Shown: positions 44,215-53,772, counted from the first letter of the stretch. The stretch is DNA of 54,286 bases from JAVBPA01 sp031549925 (GCA_031549925.1 JAVBPA010000035.1:1-54286), one strand, 5' to 3'. The notes: a model not told the origin generated them from the sequence alone. Numbers and translations: made by a program.

Positions 44215-46158
44215 ATGTCAAAAACTCCTGATAAAATTATAAATATAGCAATAGCGGCACATGTAGACGCGGGCAAAACAACTCTGACCGAACAAATATT
44301 GTATAAATGCAATGTAATCAGAACAGCGGGCAGCGTTGACAGTGGAACAACTCAAACCGACAGAATGGATATCGAACGGGAAAGGGGTATATCTATCAAA
44401 GCGGCGGTTACTTCACTTACCGCTGAAGATTGTGACATTAATATAATAGATACTCCCGGGCACACCGATTTTGCGGGAGAAGTTGAAAGGGTAATCGGAG
44501 CGGCAGATGGTGTAATTTTGGTTGTTTCCGCAGTTGAGGGGATACAATCGAATACTAAAAAAATATGGAACGCCATAAATAATTACAATCTTCCCGCTTT
44601 AATATTTATAAATAAAATTGACAGAACCGGAAGTGATTTTGAAAAAATAATAAAAAATATTGAAATAGAATTTGGTTTGCCTTGTTTATGTTTAAATTTT
44701 CCTTTGAACGAAGGAAGCAAAGAATTTTCCGTTAAAACTATAGATAATAATTTATTAATTGAAAAAGCGGCGGACTACAATGAAGAAATTGCTTTTTCAT
44801 ATATCGAAAACATTTTAATTGACGAAAAAAAATTAAACAAAGCAATTCTGGAAATTGTAAAAGAAAGAAAAGCAATACCTGTATTATGCGGTTCGGCAAG
44901 TCTTGGAATCGGAATAGATGAAATTCTTAAAACAATTACAAAATATTTTCCCCGTGCGGACGAAAAATCAGTAAACGAATTATCAGCATATATTTTTAAA
45001 ATCGAACATGATCGCGATATCGGGAAAATAGCATATGTAAGGCTTTTTGGAGGAGAAATAAAAAACCGTGATATGATTTTGAACACAGAAAAAATTACGC
45101 AGATAAGGAAATGGTCCGGTTCAAAATATTATGATACGGGAAAAGTATCAAACGGAGACATTGCGGCTTTGTGCGGTTTGGTTTCGGTACGCGTCGCGAA
45201 TTATATCGGAGAAAGAGGAAAATGTAAATTTTATAAAATGGCAAATCCATACCTTTCATCAAAAATCAAACCAAATAATCCGGCGGAATTGGCAAAATTG
45301 ATTGAAGCTGTACAAGAAATGACAGAAGAAGATCCTTTAATAAATTATAGATGGGAAAAAACCAAAAGAGAAGTTAATGTTGATCTGACCGGAAATATTC
45401 AAATTGAAGTAATGCGGGAAATATTGTTGAGAAAATATAAAATTGATACTGTATTTTCTTTGCCGAGTGTTATTTATAAAGAGACTCCTGCGCGTGAAGG
45501 AGTAGGATTTGAAGCTTATACAATGCCTAAACCATGTTGGGCGGTTGTTAAATTAGGAATAACTCCGCTTCCTCGCGGGAGCGGAGTTGTATGGGACGGC
45601 GGTAAAGTTCCGCATAATAAATTATTTTACAAGTATCAGGAACATATTAAAAATTCGCTTTTTGATTCGATAGAATGCGGAAGAAAAGGTTGGGCTGTGA
45701 CTGATATGCTGGTTACTCTTCAGGATGGAGAACATCATACGATACACACCCATCCGCTCGATTTTTTTGTAGCTACTCCCATGGCTTTGGCTGACGGATT
45801 AATAAAAACAGGAACAACACTGCTCGAACCCTTAATAAAAGTACGCATAACTTCCGAAGAAAATTTTCTCGGTAAAATTATTTCAGATATATTATTGATG
45901 AGGGGAAGCTTTGACACTCCTGTTATTACCTACAATATTTTTACAATGGAAGCAATTCTTCCGGTTTCGTCATCGCTTGAATATCCGGTAAAGCTTGCTT
46001 CAATGACAAGCGGAAAAGCTTTATATATTCCTGAATTTTACGGATACAGAGAATGTCCGGACAATTTGGGCGCAATCGGAGAACGGCAGGGAATAGATCC
46101 GGCTGACAGAGCACAATGGATTTTACACGCAAGAGGCGCATTTTTAAATAAAATATAA
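44215..46158 (+). CDS. TetM-like translational GTPase, probably not a resistance protein
   Basis: A 647-residue translation-factor GTPase with EF-G/TetM domain order. G motifs are AHVDAGKTT, RGISI, DTPGHTDF and NKID. The length equals Tet(M)/Tet(O) (about 640). In domain IV, where Tet(M) has the YSPVST loop that displaces tetracycline, this protein reads HHTIHTHPLDF, and the C-terminal end (DPADRAQWILHARGAFLNKI) is also unlike Tet(M). It therefore looks like a chromosomal, uncharacterised TetM relative; any resistance phenotype is unproven. No strong ribosome binding site (ACGGAG 10 bp upstream). It ends 4 bp from the convergent stop of the next gene, with no terminator between. Confidence 0.9.
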   Translation: MSKTPDKIINIAIAAHVDAGKTTLTEQILYKCNVIRTAGSVDSGTTQTDRMDIERERGISIKAAVTSLTAEDCDINIIDTPGHTDFAGEVERVIGAADGVILVVSAVEGIQSNTKKIWNAINNYNLPALIFINKIDRTGSDFEKIIKNIEIEFGLPCLCLNFPLNEGSKEFSVKTIDNNLLIEKAADYNEEIAFSYIENILIDEKKLNKAILEIVKERKAIPVLCGSASLGIGIDEILKTITKYFPRADEKSVNELSAYIFKIEHDRDIGKIAYVRLFGGEIKNRDMILNTEKITQIRKWSGSKYYDTGKVSNGDIAALCGLVSVRVANYIGERGKCKFYKMANPYLSSKIKPNNPAELAKLIEAVQEMTEEDPLINYRWEKTKREVNVDLTGNIQIEVMREILLRKYKIDTVFSLPSVIYKETPAREGVGFEAYTMPKPCWAVVKLGITPLPRGSGVVWDGGKVPHNKLFYKYQEHIKNSLFDSIECGRKGWAVTDMLVTLQDGEHHTIHTHPLDFFVATPMALADGLIKTGTTLLEPLIKVRITSEENFLGKIISDILLMRGSFDTPVITYNIFTMEAILPVSSSLEYPVKLASMTSGKALYIPEFYGYRECPDNLGAIGERQGIDPADRAQWILHARGAFLNKI

Positions 46159-46162
46159 TGAT

Positions 46163-47125
46163 TCAATCAAATTGTTTTGAGGTTTTTAAAGCGATAACTC
46201 TTCCTTCGCTTCCCGTCGCGCAATAATAATGATAAACTATACCGTTATGTTTTATAACGCAGGGTTTATGTGCGTATGTGCTGTCGTATCCGTTATTGCG
46301 GTTTGTCAGAGCTATATGCGATTTTTTCCATGATATCAAATCCTCCGAAACCGCAAAACTATCTAAAAACCCATCCGGTGTATCGGTAAAATAAAACATT
46401 ACCCAAACACCGCATATTTTTTGAATATCGTTGGGATCACCGCTTATGTATTGTCCCCAAAATCCGTTTTCAGTTTCTGTTTTGGATATCACGGGATTAT
46501 TATCATATCTATTCCAGTAAAAAAGATCATCGGAAAAAGCGATACATATCTGTTCGGGATTGCTTCCGGCGTTATAATAATCAATATATTTGCCATCTGA
46601 AAATATAACAAATTGTTTCCATAATTTGACTCCCTCATACGGATATTGCGGACGCATAACGGGATTGTTTTCGTATTTTTTCCATCCCTCAAGGAGATTT
46701 TCCGAAGAAGCGATACCCATTGATATAACTCCGCGCTCATATCCGGCTTCGCATGAACCGATATAAGGCATGTAATAAAATCCGTTTTTTTTATGCAGTT
46801 TAGGAACTTTTCCCCAAGAAAATTCGCGTATTATAAAACCCGCGGCATTGAATTCATCCCAATCACCGGTTTTACCCATATCAAGTATAATACCAAGTTT
46901 CTCCCAATGTAGCAAATCATCACTGTAAGCTATTGCAGTATTATAACCGTCTCCGTTGTGGCAGACGTATGTCATGTAATATTTTCCTTCGTTTTCAAAA
47001 ACAGAAGGGCAATCAACAGCATCGCTGTCCGGGGAGCCTTTGATTCCGGAAGGACGAAGTATAACTCCGTATTGATACGGAGTTTTTATTTCTTCGTGTA
47101 TTTTATTAAATATATTCAAATCCAT
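46163..47125 (-). CDS. Five-bladed propeller glycosidase-like protein (GH43/GH130-like)
   Basis: A 320-residue protein whose repeated blade patterns (CPSVFENEGKYYMTYV, TAIAYSDDLLHWEKLG, FSDGKYIDYYNAG, ICIAFSDDLFYWNRYDNNPVI, FAVSEDLISWKK) are typical of the five-bladed beta-propeller glycosidases of the GH43, GH130 and GH117 superfamilies. I cannot place the family or catalytic residues with certainty. No signal peptide. Its ATG directly follows the stop codon of the GH99-like gene (47126), so the two are translated together. Substrate is probably an imported oligosaccharide. Confidence 0.82.
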   Translation of the reverse strand: MDLNIFNKIHEEIKTPYQYGVILRPSGIKGSPDSDAVDCPSVFENEGKYYMTYVCHNGDGYNTAIAYSDDLLHWEKLGIILDMGKTGDWDEFNAAGFIIREFSWGKVPKLHKKNGFYYMPYIGSCEAGYERGVISMGIASSENLLEGWKKYENNPVMRPQYPYEGVKLWKQFVIFSDGKYIDYYNAGSNPEQICIAFSDDLFYWNRYDNNPVISKTETENGFWGQYISGDPNDIQKICGVWVMFYFTDTPDGFLDSFAVSEDLISWKKSHIALTNRNNGYDSTYAHKPCVIKHNGIVYHYYCATGSEGRVIALKTSKQFD

Positions 47126-48235
47126 TTATTTACCGTTACCGAATATATCGCGGATAGCTTCAAGATAAGCATATCCATTATTTATATCCGGTTCTATATA
47201 TGAACCTTCTCCCCATTCATTCCATGAATTTATGGTTATAACAGGAGCTTTGTGGAATCCATTGTCGATTTGTTCTTTTATTTCGGAAAGAGCTTTTTTA
47301 AATAATTGCGGTGTGTTGTCAATTAAGACGGGGCTGTACGGGTACGCACCTTCTTCATATGGTATATCCTGGTTTGTTCTGGGGGAACTGTCCCATCCCA
47401 TTGAAACATTCGGATGATACGGTATTTTATATTGCGAAGATTTTTCTTTTTCAACGCAAAGAGCTGTTTCCATATAATCACTGTAAGGATAATCGGGGAA
47501 ATGGGGAATAATCGTATGATGAAGCCAAACATAAGAAGTTATACTGTCGATTCCCAAATATTCAAGCAATGTATTTTTTTCATTCCAATTTTTACAGAAC
47601 TTTTCGGGAAGCTGCCTTACCCCAAAATCAACCGCATTTATATGAACTTCACCCAATCCGGCTTCAAAAACTTTTTTACGAAGTAAATCAAGTTCGTTTT
47701 TAGCGGTTTCTACATTATCACCGCATGTTTCTAGAAATGAAAAAAGCTGATAAATCGAAAAATATACTTTTCCGTCAACTCTCCAATATTGAGGAAGCGG
47801 AAAATAATTTTTAATTATATCATCACACATTGAACGGAAAGTTTCGATTTTTACAGCACCGGGACCGAAAACACCTAAATCGTGATTGCACCACATCAGA
47901 GCGAATTTTAAACGGTCTTTGTTTCTTGCTCCTAAAAATCCTTTATCCAAACAGCTTCTGAGATAAGTTCCTCCGTCAGCCCAATACCAGTCAAAAAGAA
48001 AAACATCGATTCCGTTATCTGCAGCCGCGTTAATTTTTTGTTCCATGCAAACAGGGTCTGATTCATCGGTATATCCCCAAAGCGGAATTTTAGGCTGTAT
48101 ATGGCCGGGAAAACGCGGTTTTGCATTTTTTAATACATCCCATTCGCTCCAGTTTGGATCACGGTTGTTTTTATTGGCTGTATCCGGTTCCGGATGCCAT
48201 TGAGGAAAATAATATACTGCAACTTCGTATTTCAT
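47126..48235 (-). CDS. GH99-like / WbsX-domain protein
   Basis: A 369-residue protein matching the WbsX (GH99-like) family: VAVYYFPQWHP, GIDVFLFDWYWADGG, and the terminal INSWNEWGEGSYIEPD followed by YLEAIRDIF. WbsX proteins are often annotated as glycosyltransferases in polysaccharide clusters, but the fold is that of GH99 endo-alpha-mannanases, and here the gene sits between a sugar-binding protein and a glycosidase-like gene. A glycosidase acting on alpha-mannosides is the better fit with two GH38 genes nearby, but is inference. No signal peptide. AAGGAT ribosome binding site. Confidence 0.85.
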   Translation of the reverse strand: MKYEVAVYYFPQWHPEPDTANKNNRDPNWSEWDVLKNAKPRFPGHIQPKIPLWGYTDESDPVCMEQKINAAADNGIDVFLFDWYWADGGTYLRSCLDKGFLGARNKDRLKFALMWCNHDLGVFGPGAVKIETFRSMCDDIIKNYFPLPQYWRVDGKVYFSIYQLFSFLETCGDNVETAKNELDLLRKKVFEAGLGEVHINAVDFGVRQLPEKFCKNWNEKNTLLEYLGIDSITSYVWLHHTIIPHFPDYPYSDYMETALCVEKEKSSQYKIPYHPNVSMGWDSSPRTNQDIPYEEGAYPYSPVLIDNTPQLFKKALSEIKEQIDNGFHKAPVITINSWNEWGEGSYIEPDINNGYAYLEAIRDIFGNGK

Positions 48236-48260
48236 AATATATCCTTTACATTTTTACTAT

Positions 48261-49709
48261 TTATTTTGAAGCTTCATAAGCTTTAATCATTTTTTCAACC
48301 CAATTTATTGCTGATTTTTCATTTGCCGCATTATATGATGCTATGTCTTTATTTTTTACGCTTAACAAGTTTCTCATCGCACGTACCGGTGAAAACGGAA
48401 ATCCGTCTTCGTCTAACGAATCAAAAGAAAATCTTCTTCCGGCAAGAATTAAATCCATCATACGGATAGAATCTTCATCGCGTGATATTTTTGTTTTCAG
48501 CGTAATATCATACATCGCTGGTTTTACCATTTCATACCCTAAAGCATTGAGAGCTTCCGTTATAATACCCGTACGATTCCAATTTTCAGACGGCTGAGAT
48601 ATCGGAACCATCATCGCGCTGAATGTACCGTCAAGATGAGTATAACCCATTTCCTGACTTTCTGTTAATTTGGGGTAGGGAAGTACACCGTAATCGTCTT
48701 TCATATCACGCATCGTATCACCCATTAACATGATAATCATAGTATTCGATATAACGGTTTGACCGGTGGCAAACATAGTATCAATATGCGAAAAAGCGGC
48801 TTTGTTTGCCCATGTTCCGATACATTCGTAATATAATGTATATAGTTTTTCATAGGCTGATACCGTTTTTTCGTTATAAAAATCGAGAACAGGATAATTA
48901 TTGCTGTCTTTTGAAATCGCACTTAATTCGCATGTCCGGGAGAATGAATCGATACCCGCATATATATCGGTTACGAATCCGTAAAAATCTCCTTCGTCCG
49001 ATTTGGAATTTCCGTTTAAATCCTCATAAATTGCTTTTGTCTGATCCATTAAATAATCAATTGTCCATTTTCCCGTATCAACTGCTTCATAAAGATCCGG
49101 AAGATTATAATCCTGTGCTTTTTGTTTATTTACAACCATACACCAGCAGTTATTGATATTAGATTCCAAAAAGTCTCCGAATAAAAGTAATTTGCTTTCA
49201 CCGATACTGTATGTATCATTTGCAGCCGTGACATACCATGGATTATTTGTATCTACCGAAGTAATGTTGTTCCAGTTTTGAACGCTTCCGCTGGTAATAA
49301 TCGGTCCCAGATATAAATGCGTGGAAGTATATAAATCGTATGTATTATCATCTGAAGCGGTTAAATTCGTTATTGTTTTGGGAGCTGTTTTCCATTCGAC
49401 AAGATTGAATTCCAAACTAATATTATACATATCTTCCACTTTTGCGTTACGGTTATAAACTGCGTCGATTATAACTTCTCCGTCTAAAGCTTCAAAAGTA
49501 TAATAATCCCGCATAACTTCACCTAAAATCATGAAATTGTGTCCGTTAAAATTGTCTTTTGCCAATGTTTCGATTACTGATGTTTCAACTTCCGCAGAGG
49601 ATTCTGTGATAGTAATGGAACTATTGTCTGCTTTTTCTGATTTGTCTGCGCAGGAAATTGCGGTAAAAATAAAAATCACGCATAATAGTAAAGATGTGAA
49701 TTTTTTCAT
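48261..49709 (-). CDS. Extracellular sugar-binding lipoprotein of an ABC importer
   Basis: A 482-residue family 1 solute-binding protein. The signal peptide (KKFTSLLLCVIFIFTAIS) ends in a lipobox with Cys20, so it should be a membrane-anchored lipoprotein. Periplasmic-binding-like segments include YGVLPYPKLTESQEMGYTHLDGTFSAMMVPISQ. It is first in an operon with the GH99-like and propeller genes, 25 bp apart, which ties those enzymes to an imported sugar. No permease genes are nearby; the importer's other parts must lie elsewhere, with the MsmX-type ATPase at 32109 a candidate. AGGAG precedes the start. Confidence 0.93.
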   Translation of the reverse strand: MKKFTSLLLCVIFIFTAISCADKSEKADNSSITITESSAEVETSVIETLAKDNFNGHNFMILGEVMRDYYTFEALDGEVIIDAVYNRNAKVEDMYNISLEFNLVEWKTAPKTITNLTASDDNTYDLYTSTHLYLGPIITSGSVQNWNNITSVDTNNPWYVTAANDTYSIGESKLLLFGDFLESNINNCWCMVVNKQKAQDYNLPDLYEAVDTGKWTIDYLMDQTKAIYEDLNGNSKSDEGDFYGFVTDIYAGIDSFSRTCELSAISKDSNNYPVLDFYNEKTVSAYEKLYTLYYECIGTWANKAAFSHIDTMFATGQTVISNTMIIMLMGDTMRDMKDDYGVLPYPKLTESQEMGYTHLDGTFSAMMVPISQPSENWNRTGIITEALNALGYEMVKPAMYDITLKTKISRDEDSIRMMDLILAGRRFSFDSLDEDGFPFSPVRAMRNLLSVKNKDIASYNAANEKSAINWVEKMIKAYEASK

Positions 49710-49788
49710 TACTTATTCTCCTAAATAAATTTATTCAATAAAATTATTACAGCCAATCTTTAAAACTTTCGGGTATCGCGTATATATG

Positions 49789-50367
49789 TTAAAAATTGAT
49801 TTCAGAATTGATATAATCGCTTTTTATAATAGCCCATAAATTACCGTCTCCGAACGATCCGTCACGCCTCATTCTTCTTTGGCGAAGAGTTCCTTCAAGT
49901 TTCATCCCGGATTTTTCCATAACTCTTCCTGATCCTATAGTCAATACATCGTGCTGAGCTTGAATTCTGTTTAATCCGACTTCTTCAAAAAAGAATTTTA
50001 TTAAAGCTCGCATAGCTTCAGTCATAATACCTTTTGACCAATAATTTTTACCGATGCAATAACCAATTTCGCAGCTGTAATTTTTTTCCCAAAATGCAAT
50101 AGCAGTTATTGAACCTATAGGCTGTCCGATTTTTTTATATTCTATTGCCCAGTTGTATCTATTGATTTCATTGTATTCCGATATCCATTTTTCTAATACT
50201 TTTTTTGTAATTTCAATGTTTCCATGCGGTTCAAATGATAAATATTTACAAACTTCAAGGTCATTTGCCCAGTTATTGAACATATCACAAGCATCTTCTA
50301 AAGTGAAACGGTGCAACAGCAACCTTTCGGTTTCTATGTTTACAGTACCTATATTATTTATTGACAT
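49789..50367 (-). CDS. GNAT acetyltransferase, RimJ/RimL-like
   Basis: A 192-residue N-acetyltransferase. The N-terminal ETERLLLHRFTLEDACDMF, the acetyl-CoA region EIGYCIGKNYWSKGIMTEAMRALIKFFF and RIQAQHDVLTIGSGRVMEKSGMKLEGTLRQRRMRRDG are the pattern of the RimJ/RimL branch, which acetylates ribosomal protein N-termini or small molecules. The substrate is not determinable here. AACGGAG ribosome binding site. It stands alone between the sugar-binding lipoprotein and the GH95 gene. Confidence 0.9.
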   Translation of the reverse strand: MSINNIGTVNIETERLLLHRFTLEDACDMFNNWANDLEVCKYLSFEPHGNIEITKKVLEKWISEYNEINRYNWAIEYKKIGQPIGSITAIAFWEKNYSCEIGYCIGKNYWSKGIMTEAMRALIKFFFEEVGLNRIQAQHDVLTIGSGRVMEKSGMKLEGTLRQRRMRRDGSFGDGNLWAIIKSDYINSEINF

Positions 50368-50517
50368 AAATTTCTCCGTTTTAATATTTTATACTTGTAT
50401 AATATTTTTACTGGAAAGTTTTTTTGTATTATATGAATAATCAATCATTTCATCGAAATGATTGGAACAAAACTTTAAACATAAGATTTACCTGTGATTT
50501 TTTCGTTCATAGTATTT

Positions 50518-52851
50518 TTATTCCGATTTATAAAATTTTATTATTGTATTTTTACCGATAACAATATTTATAAAATCTTTTTTAGAATCGAAATAATAAT
50601 TGCTTCCCAAACGGATAATTTTTTCTTTATCATCATTTTTAGAATAAATTTCTGCGTAACCATTTTTTTCATTCCAATAAATGTTACAAATTATGTTTCC
50701 TCGTGCTAATAAACCTTCGATTTTTCCGTTTTTCCATTGTTCGGGAAGAGCGGGGAGTATATAAATATCATCGTTTTGCGATTGGAGAAGCATTTCATTT
50801 ATCGCGGCGGGAATACCGATATTCGCATCGATTTGGAAAGGGGAAATTCGGAAATCATTGCATGAAACAGGACCCATACGACGCCAATCATTATGTAAAG
50901 TGAAAAAATTATTCATAAGACAAGTGCGTGCTATAATATCCAAATTTTTAAAGGCTTTATTTCCAAAACCCAGACGGGCATATATACAAGATGAAAGAAC
51001 CATTGCCCAGCTTGATTGTTCTTGCAATCCTTTTGTCATTTTTATTTCTTCCGCTATAATAAAATTGTTTATTAAAGGATCATTTTTTGATATTTCGCAA
51101 CCTGGGAAAACAGGATACAAATGACTATGATGACGGTGATTATAATTATCGGTATAAAAATCATCAATCCATTCACATATTGCATCTTCTTCATTTATTC
51201 TGTACGGTGGAATATGTTTCAGCATTTCGTTCCATATTTCAATTTTATCGGGATACATTTCAGTTAAAGAACATCCGGATAACAAATTTGTAAGTAATTC
51301 TTTAAAAAGCGCCGCATCTAGCAAAGAATTCTTTGATGTTTCGATTTCTCTGGTTTTATTAGTACTCAGAAATACATTTAAAGCGGTATTCTCAGGTGAA
51401 ACAGAAGGGGAGAATACATAATAACCATCAATGTCCAAAAACAAAAAATCTTCATAAAATAATGCCGCTTCATACATAAAAGGGAGAGCGTGTTCTTTTA
51501 AGTATACAATATCTTCGGTATATTTGTAATAATCCCAAAAATGCTGAGCTATCCAAGCAGCTCCTCCGGTCCAATTTATTATGTGAGGTGCGGTGCATTT
51601 TGCTATACCGGATTCGGGAGTATTCACCGAATTTATTAATATACCCCGGCAGCCGAAGATTTTTTTTGCGTTTTCACGGAAATCATCAATAAAATTTTCT
51701 GTATAATCCAAAGCTAAACGCAAAAAAGAAGGTAAATTTCCGCTTAAAGCCTGCCAATAAATCATTTGAAAATTAATGTTATACATATAAATAGCCCAAA
51801 AGCATTGATATGTACCGTTCCAAAGTCCGACTAAATGGCAGGGAAGAGTATTGCTGTCCGATGTGGAACATATAAACAAATATCTTCCGTATGCATATAA
51901 TTTTTCAATTAATTCAAGTGAGGAAGAATTTTCGTAAGCATCTAATAACAATTGTTCGTTACATGTATTTCCACTTTGATAAAGCGAAAAATCTATTTTA
52001 TTAAACAATTCCGAATGCTTTTTTGTATGTAATAACAATTGTTCGTTATAATCAAAATAGCATGATAATATTTTATCTGCATTTGCGAAAGCTTCTTTTC
52101 TTTCAGTTCCCAAAAAAACCGATGAAACAATTAAAATATAACCGGCTTTTTCAATTTTTATATCAAAACCGTTATCGGTTAAAATTCCGTTTGTAAAAAT
52201 GCGGCAAACCGCTCCGTAGTCACCGCCGAAGTATACGGAATCATTTTCCGCGGCATAATAAATTGATGAACCGATTATTTCGGTTGTAATATTTTTGATA
52301 TTTCTGTTGCCTATTGTTTCTCTGTCATGTATCGAAATATTTATTTCAGTATCAATAAAATTGCCTTTATCGCAGGTATAGTTAATAAATACCAAATCAT
52401 TTTCACGTGATACAAAAGTATTTCTTTTAAAATGAATATCGTTTTCAAACCATTCAACCGAAACTTCCGCTTTATCCATAAAAATATTTCTTTTATAGTT
52501 TGCAAAACAACTTTTTACAGGGGTTTTGATATTTATATCACAAAGAGGGAGAGGCATTGCGTTACTTCCCTTGTAATTTTGTTCGGATAAAGCTTTTGTT
52601 AAAACAGAATCGGCTTCAAAAGGATTATTTTGTTCAAGAAGATTTCTTATATTGGGTAAAACACCGCTTACATCAGGTAAAATATCATTTACCGCTCCAT
52701 GCCACAAGAAAGCGTGATTTAACAATATTATCTCTTTATATATTCCTCCATACACCAAAGCTCCTATTTTACCGTTACCGCAAGGAGCGCCTTCTCTCCA
52801 CATATCTCCGTGCCATGAAGCGGGATATTTCATATAGATTTGGTTATACAT
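50518..52851 (-). CDS. Alpha-L-fucosidase-like enzyme, GH95
   Basis: A 777-residue protein of the GH95 type. The N-terminal domain has WREGAPCGNGKIGALVYGG; the (alpha/alpha)6 barrel carries NINFQMIYWQALSGNL, where the conserved Asn residues activate water, the acid/base Glu487 in SVSPENTA, and HRHHSHLYPVFPGCEI near the C-terminus. GH95 enzymes remove alpha-1,2-linked L-fucose (or L-galactose) with inversion. No signal peptide, so it acts on imported fucosylated oligosaccharides. It lies 27 bp after the AlkD-like gene, in the same unit. A GAGA-type ribosome binding site precedes the start; M7 is a less likely alternative. Confidence 0.9.
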   Translation of the reverse strand: MYNQIYMKYPASWHGDMWREGAPCGNGKIGALVYGGIYKEIILLNHAFLWHGAVNDILPDVSGVLPNIRNLLEQNNPFEADSVLTKALSEQNYKGSNAMPLPLCDINIKTPVKSCFANYKRNIFMDKAEVSVEWFENDIHFKRNTFVSRENDLVFINYTCDKGNFIDTEINISIHDRETIGNRNIKNITTEIIGSSIYYAAENDSVYFGGDYGAVCRIFTNGILTDNGFDIKIEKAGYILIVSSVFLGTERKEAFANADKILSCYFDYNEQLLLHTKKHSELFNKIDFSLYQSGNTCNEQLLLDAYENSSSLELIEKLYAYGRYLFICSTSDSNTLPCHLVGLWNGTYQCFWAIYMYNINFQMIYWQALSGNLPSFLRLALDYTENFIDDFRENAKKIFGCRGILINSVNTPESGIAKCTAPHIINWTGGAAWIAQHFWDYYKYTEDIVYLKEHALPFMYEAALFYEDFLFLDIDGYYVFSPSVSPENTALNVFLSTNKTREIETSKNSLLDAALFKELLTNLLSGCSLTEMYPDKIEIWNEMLKHIPPYRINEEDAICEWIDDFYTDNYNHRHHSHLYPVFPGCEISKNDPLINNFIIAEEIKMTKGLQEQSSWAMVLSSCIYARLGFGNKAFKNLDIIARTCLMNNFFTLHNDWRRMGPVSCNDFRISPFQIDANIGIPAAINEMLLQSQNDDIYILPALPEQWKNGKIEGLLARGNIICNIYWNEKNGYAEIYSKNDDKEKIIRLGSNYYFDSKKDFINIVIGKNTIIKFYKSE

Positions 52852-52878
52852 AATTAAATCTCTTTTAAAATTTTATAA

Positions 52879-53586
52879 TCAACAACGTACGGATTTTCTT
52901 TTAAATCCTATTTTGTTTCTATTTATCATTTTTTGAATCGCTTCCGCTGCGTTTGGAGCTGAACATTTTCCTTTGGGGGATATAAAATCAATTTTACCTA
53001 TTTTATCTGCAGTTTCGACAGCTTTTTCATGTAAAGGAATATATGAAACTCCGACGGCTATTACAAAATTCTTCATTGTATAACAAACGCGTCCGGAAAC
53101 AGAATGAATATTTTCAATTATATAATTAAGCATTGAATTTATTTTATCTTTTTCGAAAAAGATGTCGGGACGCCATCCTAAAAGCCATTCATAACATGAC
53201 CATCCTGCGGAAATCCAGAGTTCTTCATTACTGTTTAACCATTTATCGGCAATTTTTTGAGCTATGTTAGTTTCAGCTAAACTTACGGCAACTACAAATT
53301 CTGACAACATATAAAAATATGCTTCGGTTATCCATTCATCAAAAATTTTTTCTGTCATTAAATCGGGATCGCATATCATTCCGGCGAAGTACATAGCGTC
53401 ATAATTACCGGTTTTATAAAGTTTCAGTGCAAGTTCCTGATCCTTATTAATTATTTTGCTGAGCGGTTTCATTTCGCCTGATGCCACTCCGAACAAGGGT
53501 TCCCGCGCACCGTTTGAAATATAGATTTTTTTTGTCCTTTGTGTTCCAAGCTCCCTTAATTTTTCCATAGTCTCATCGAAAGTCAT
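52879..53586 (-). CDS. AlkD-like DNA alkylation repair protein
   Basis: A 235-residue all-helical protein with the HEAT-like repeat pattern of the AlkD/AlkC family (YKTGNYDAMYFAGMICDP, EWITEAYFYMLSEFVVAVSLAE, SAGWSCYEWLLGWRPD, GRVCYTMKNFVIAVGVSY). AlkD is a glycosylase that excises bulky or positively charged alkylated bases. Close relatives without glycosylase activity also exist, so activity is inferred. A GGAGA ribosome binding site lies 7 bp upstream. It is the first gene of a unit that includes GH95, with no obvious functional link between the two. Confidence 0.86.
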   Translation of the reverse strand: MTFDETMEKLRELGTQRTKKIYISNGAREPLFGVASGEMKPLSKIINKDQELALKLYKTGNYDAMYFAGMICDPDLMTEKIFDEWITEAYFYMLSEFVVAVSLAETNIAQKIADKWLNSNEELWISAGWSCYEWLLGWRPDIFFEKDKINSMLNYIIENIHSVSGRVCYTMKNFVIAVGVSYIPLHEKAVETADKIGKIDFISPKGKCSAPNAAEAIQKMINRNKIGFKRKSVRC

Positions 53587-53616
53587 ACATTATTCTCCGG
53601 ATATATAATTTCTTTT

Positions 53617-53644
53617 ATTATATCATGTTTTTATATTATTACAA
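53617..53644 (-). promoter_or_regulatory. Probable promoter of the alkD-like-GH95 unit
   Basis: On the minus strand, TTGTAA (53644-53639) and TATAAT (53622-53617) are separated by 16 bp, 31 bp before the start codon. Confidence 0.55.
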
Positions 53645-53721
53645 TAATTTCACATCATAATAATTAAAATTATGGAAATTATAAATTTTAATTAATATTT
53701 TATAAAATATAAAAATAAAGC

Positions 53722-53750
53722 TTGAAAAAAATATATTGCTATGGTATAAT
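53722..53750 (+). promoter_or_regulatory. Promoter of tRNA-Ser
   Basis: TTGAAA (53722-53727), 17 bp, TATAAT (53745-53750), with the tRNA beginning 23 bp later. Confidence 0.8.
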
Positions 53751-53772
53751 ACACGGGCGTCAGTAGTTATTT

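Noticed and set aside
44215..46158. Tetracycline resistance determinant
   Set aside because: The YSPVST loop and Tet(M)-type C-terminus are missing, and no mobile-element genes flank it. Kept as a TetM-like GTPase of unknown role.
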